Origin: DASWJZ01 sp963792885
Lineage (GTDB): Bacteria > Pseudomonadota > Alphaproteobacteria > Rhizobiales > Afifellaceae
Direction of reading: 5' to 3'
Assembly (NCBI GenBank): GCA_963792885.1
Contig: CAWBXX010000003.1
Location: 310,001-374,000, forward strand
DNA length: 64,000 nucleotides
Shown: positions 61,640 through 64,000 of the stretch, piece after piece
How the letters are laid out: each line of letters opens with the position of its first letter
Numbering within the stretch: the stretch's first letter is position 1
The notes under the pieces: generated by a model
What the model was told of the DNA's origin: nothing
Database searches by the model: none
The model's input: only the letters and a program-made list of their open reading frames with translations
Program-made: the position numbers and the translations under genes

Positions 61640-62220
61640 GTCGACCCCGGGCCAATCTCGCCCGGCCCGCCGGCCATGTGGCGGACCCACCCGACGAGGT
61701 AAGCGCCGGCCGACGCCACCGTCAGCACTGCGACGGCGATGACCACGAGTTCCACCAGCGGTCCGAAGGCTGCGACGCCCGAGCGCTCGCCGAGGATTAG
61801 GGCGATGAGGACGATCTGCGCCACCGTGTTCACCTTGGACACCCAAAGCGGGTGTACCGCCATCGGGTTGCTAAGGATATAGGCCAGCAGCAGGGCGCCG
61901 ATGATGAAGAGATCGCGGCTCACAACCAGCACGATGATCCAGGCCGGGAGCGCGCCGTTCAGCCCGAGCGTGACGAAGACGGAGACGAGAAGCGCCTTGT
62001 CGGCAACCGGGTCGAGATAGGCGCCAAGCTCCGAGGTCGCGCCGAACCTCTTGGCGATAAAGCCGTCGGCGGCGTCGGAGAGGCCGGCGAGGATGAACAG
62101 GAAGGTCGCCGCCAGGAAGCGGTCCGCGATGATCAGCCAGACGATCAGCGGAACCCCGATCAGGCGAGCGATGGTGATGAAATTCGGTAGGGTCAAGGCG
62201 GGGCTCTGGCGTGGCAGCAA
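61636..62220 (-). CDS. pgsA: CDP-alcohol phosphatidyltransferase, probable PGP synthase
   Basis: A 194-residue membrane enzyme with the CDP-alcohol phosphotransferase signature SDAADGFIAKRFGATSELG followed by YLDPVADK (the D-x2-D-G-x2-A-R type, with Lys in place of Arg). The N-terminal LPNFITIARL and size fit PgsA, making phosphatidylglycerophosphate. It has five or six membrane segments. It is divergent from purM across 88 bases and leads the perM-hda-ppk-ppx run. A cardiolipin or other CDP-alcohol enzyme is possible but less likely. Confidence 0.88.
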   Translation of the reverse strand: MLPRQSPALTLPNFITIARLIGVPLIVWLIIADRFLAATFLFILAGLSDAADGFIAKRFGATSELGAYLDPVADKALLVSVFVTLGLNGALPAWIIVLVVSRDLFIIGALLLAYILSNPMAVHPLWVSKVNTVAQIVLIALILGERSGVAAFGPLVELVVIAVAVLTVASAGAYLVGWVRHMAGGPGEIGPGST

Positions 62221-62308
62221 CGCGCGGACGAAGAAAGAGTGCGCGTCCGCCGACGAAACGACCGGCGTTCTTGCAATCCCCCTGCCGGCACACTAGGCGC
62301 TAGCCACA

Positions 62309-63370
62309 ATGCCGGGCGAACGCAATACCCTGACCTACCGCGACGCCGGCGTCGACATCGACGCCGGGATGAGCCTCGTGGAGCGCATCAAGCCCGCAGC
62401 GGCTACGACCTTGCGGCCAGGCGTGCTCGGCGGATTGGGCGGCTTCGGGGCGCTTTTCGACACCAGGGCCGCGGGTTTCCGCGATCCCGTGCTGGTTGCG
62501 ACCACCGACGGAGTGGGTACGAAGCTCAAGATCGCCATCGAGAGCGGCGAACACGCCACCCTCGGCATCGACCTTGTGGCCATGTGCGTGAACGACCTCG
62601 TCGTCCAGGGTGCCGAGCCGTTGTTCTTCCTCGATTATTTCGCCACCGGCGCCCTCAACGTTGAGGCCGCGGCGATGGTGATCGAAGGCATCGCAGAAGG
62701 CTGCCGCATCGCCGGCGCTGCCCTTGTCGGCGGCGAGACGGCGGAGATGCCCGGACTCTACGGCAAGGGCGACTACGACCTCGCCGGCTTCGCGGTCGGG
62801 GCGGTCGAGCGCGACAAGATCCTCCCCCACGACGTCAGTGCCGGCGACGTCATCCTCGGCCTCGGCTCTAGCGGCCTGCATTCGAACGGGTTTTCCCTCG
62901 TCCGCCGCGTCGTCGAGACATCGGGACTCGGCTGGTCCGATCCGGCGCCGTTCGAGCCGCGCGCCAAACTCGGCGAGGCGCTGCTTCGGCCAACGCGCAT
63001 CTATGTGCGCTCCTGCCTCGACGCGATCCGCGAGACCGGCGGCGTGAGAGCGCTCGCGCACATCACCGGCGGCGGGCTCATCGACAATGTCCCCCGCGTC
63101 CTCCCGAACGATCTCGCCGCCGAGATCGACCTTGCGGCGATCGCTGTCCCGCCCGTCTTCAAGTGGCTGGCCGGCCCGGTCGCGCCGGCCGAGATGCTGC
63201 GCACCTTCAATTGCGGGGTCGGCATGGTGCTCGTGGTCGCGCCCGATGCGGTCGCCGCAGTAACGGAGGTCCTCCGGCGCCACGGCGAGACCGTCATGAC
63301 ACTTGGCGCAATTGCTCCCAGGAAGACAGGCCCAGTCGTGCTTGCCGGCCGCCTCGACCTCGATGGCTGA
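62309..63370 (+). CDS. purM: Phosphoribosylformylglycinamidine cyclo-ligase
   Basis: A 353-residue AIR synthetase, step five of purine synthesis. The N-terminus has TYRDAGVDIDAG. ATP-binding and dimer motifs TTDGVGTKLKIA, GIDLVAMCVNDLVVQGAEPLF (seen as MCVNDLVVQGAEPLFFLDY), GGETAEMPG and LGLGSSGLHSNGFSL are present. The C-terminus has HITGGGLIDNVPRVLP. It overlaps purN by eight bases, forming the common purMN operon. Confidence 0.96.
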   Translation: MPGERNTLTYRDAGVDIDAGMSLVERIKPAAATTLRPGVLGGLGGFGALFDTRAAGFRDPVLVATTDGVGTKLKIAIESGEHATLGIDLVAMCVNDLVVQGAEPLFFLDYFATGALNVEAAAMVIEGIAEGCRIAGAALVGGETAEMPGLYGKGDYDLAGFAVGAVERDKILPHDVSAGDVILGLGSSGLHSNGFSLVRRVVETSGLGWSDPAPFEPRAKLGEALLRPTRIYVRSCLDAIRETGGVRALAHITGGGLIDNVPRVLPNDLAAEIDLAAIAVPPVFKWLAGPVAPAEMLRTFNCGVGMVLVVAPDAVAAVTEVLRRHGETVMTLGAIAPRKTGPVVLAGRLDLDG

Positions 63371-64000
63371 AGAGAAGCGGAACGTCGCCGTCCTGATCTC
63401 CGGGCGGGGCAGCAACCTCGCCGCGCTGATCGCCGCAGCGACGGACGCCCGCTATCCGGCACGGATCGCTTGTGTCTTCTCGGACAACCCCGACGCCCCC
63501 GGCCTCAACTACGCGCGCGACGCCGGAATCGCTGCGAGCGCGCTCAACCGCCGCGCCTTCAAGTCGAGGGCGGAGTTCGAGGCCGCGCTCGACAAGGCGC
63601 TGCGCATCGCCGGCACGGAGCTGATCTGCCTCGCCGGCTTCATGCGGCTCCTGTCGGCGGAATTCGTCGCCGCCTGGGAGGATCGCATCCTGAATATCCA
63701 CCCCTCGCTCCTTCCCCTTTTCCCCGGCCTTGACACGCATCGGCGCGCGCTCGCCACGGGCGTCAGGCTGCACGGCGCGACAGTGCACTTCGTCCGAGCG
63801 GAGATGGATTCAGGCCCGATCGTCGGGCAGGCCGCCGTGCCGGTATTGCCCGGCGACACCGCCGATGCCCTTGCCGCGCGCGTGCTCAAGGTCGAGCATC
63901 GCCTCTATCCGCTGGCGCTGAAGCTGGTGGCGGGCGGTCGCGCCAAAATCGCCGGCGACCGCGTGGAGATCGATGGCGAGAAGCTGGCGCCCGACGCCGC
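63363..64000 (+). CDS. purN: Phosphoribosylglycinamide formyltransferase, cut by window end
   Basis: The first 212 codons of PurN, which transfers a formyl group from 10-formyl-THF to GAR. The N-terminus NVAVLISGRGSNLAALI, the catalytic Asn/His in ILNIHPSLLPLFPG, HGATVHFV and Asp in MDSGPIVGQ are all visible. The ATG at 63363 lies within the purM end. The frame is open to the last base, so only a short C-terminus is missing. Confidence 0.95.
   Translation, partial: MAEEKRNVAVLISGRGSNLAALIAAATDARYPARIACVFSDNPDAPGLNYARDAGIAASALNRRAFKSRAEFEAALDKALRIAGTELICLAGFMRLLSAEFVAAWEDRILNIHPSLLPLFPGLDTHRRALATGVRLHGATVHFVRAEMDSGPIVGQAAVPVLPGDTADALAARVLKVEHRLYPLALKLVAGGRAKIAGDRVEIDGEKLAPDA

Noticed and set aside
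1..64000. Programmed ribosomal frameshifting as the explanation for the broken frames
   Set aside because: The break sites share no slippery heptamer or downstream structure, and they fall in unrelated genes whose relatives need no frameshift.

Overview
The window is GC-rich, densely packed chromosomal DNA from an alphaproteobacterium, most likely of the order Hyphomicrobiales (Rhizobiales). The pointers are a DUF2865 secreted protein, the cysS-GFA-cimA, alaC-hom-glpX-recJ and pgsA-perM-hda-ppk-ppx / purMN gene orders, a class II DAHP synthase, a TRAP transporter, a class I PHA synthase and many ATGA/GTGA stop-start overlaps. This assignment is inference from gene content; no 16S gene is present. 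No phage, insertion sequence, CRISPR array or toxin-antitoxin system was seen, and no gap between genes exceeds about 300 bases. The only tRNA is tRNA-Glu(TTC). Layout: (1) 1-7875: an ArsR regulator coupled to an Atm1-type exporter (cut by the window start), a LysM envelope protein, a LOG-family protein, and a cysS - GFA - GFA - cimA operon. (2) 8126-15173: a ceramidase-like membrane protein, CreA, a DUF2865 protein, NAD synthetase, diacylglycerol kinase, a dienelactone hydrolase and DAHP synthase. (3) 15210-18730: the thiBPQ thiamine ABC importer under a TPP riboswitch. (4) 18886-24036: TatA, a DUF3179 protein, a double cold-shock protein with DUF192, a sirtuin, glyoxalase I, tRNA-Glu and one orphan gene. 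(5) 24037-39732: a sugar-acid catabolic island with a TRAP DctPQM importer, uxaC, uxuB, a GntR regulator and manD. Together these take hexuronate through fructuronate and mannonate to KDG. Beside them lies a LacI-controlled CUT1 sugar ABC operon ending in a sugar isomerase and a Gfo/Idh/MocA dehydrogenase. (6) 39729-47535: an ECF sigma factor coupled to a GST-like protein, then recJ, glpX, hom, an AlaC-type aminotransferase and a lipoprotein. (7) 47663-64000: phaC, two large tandem periplasmic paralogues, aspS, rnd, and the ppx-ppk-hda-perM-pgsA operon divergent from purMN (purN is cut by the window end). Two features stand out. First, the Gfo/Idh/MocA dehydrogenase carries an 82-residue histone-H1-like Lys/Ala/Pro tail. 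Second, at least twelve single-site frameshifts fall in eleven otherwise intact genes, including the normally essential cysS and the replication regulator hda. Nearly all are net +1, so sequencing or assembly error is the simplest explanation, and the frameshifted genes are described here as whole genes with the break position stated. Intergenic spaces hold several large palindromes, two of which could fold as three-way junctions.
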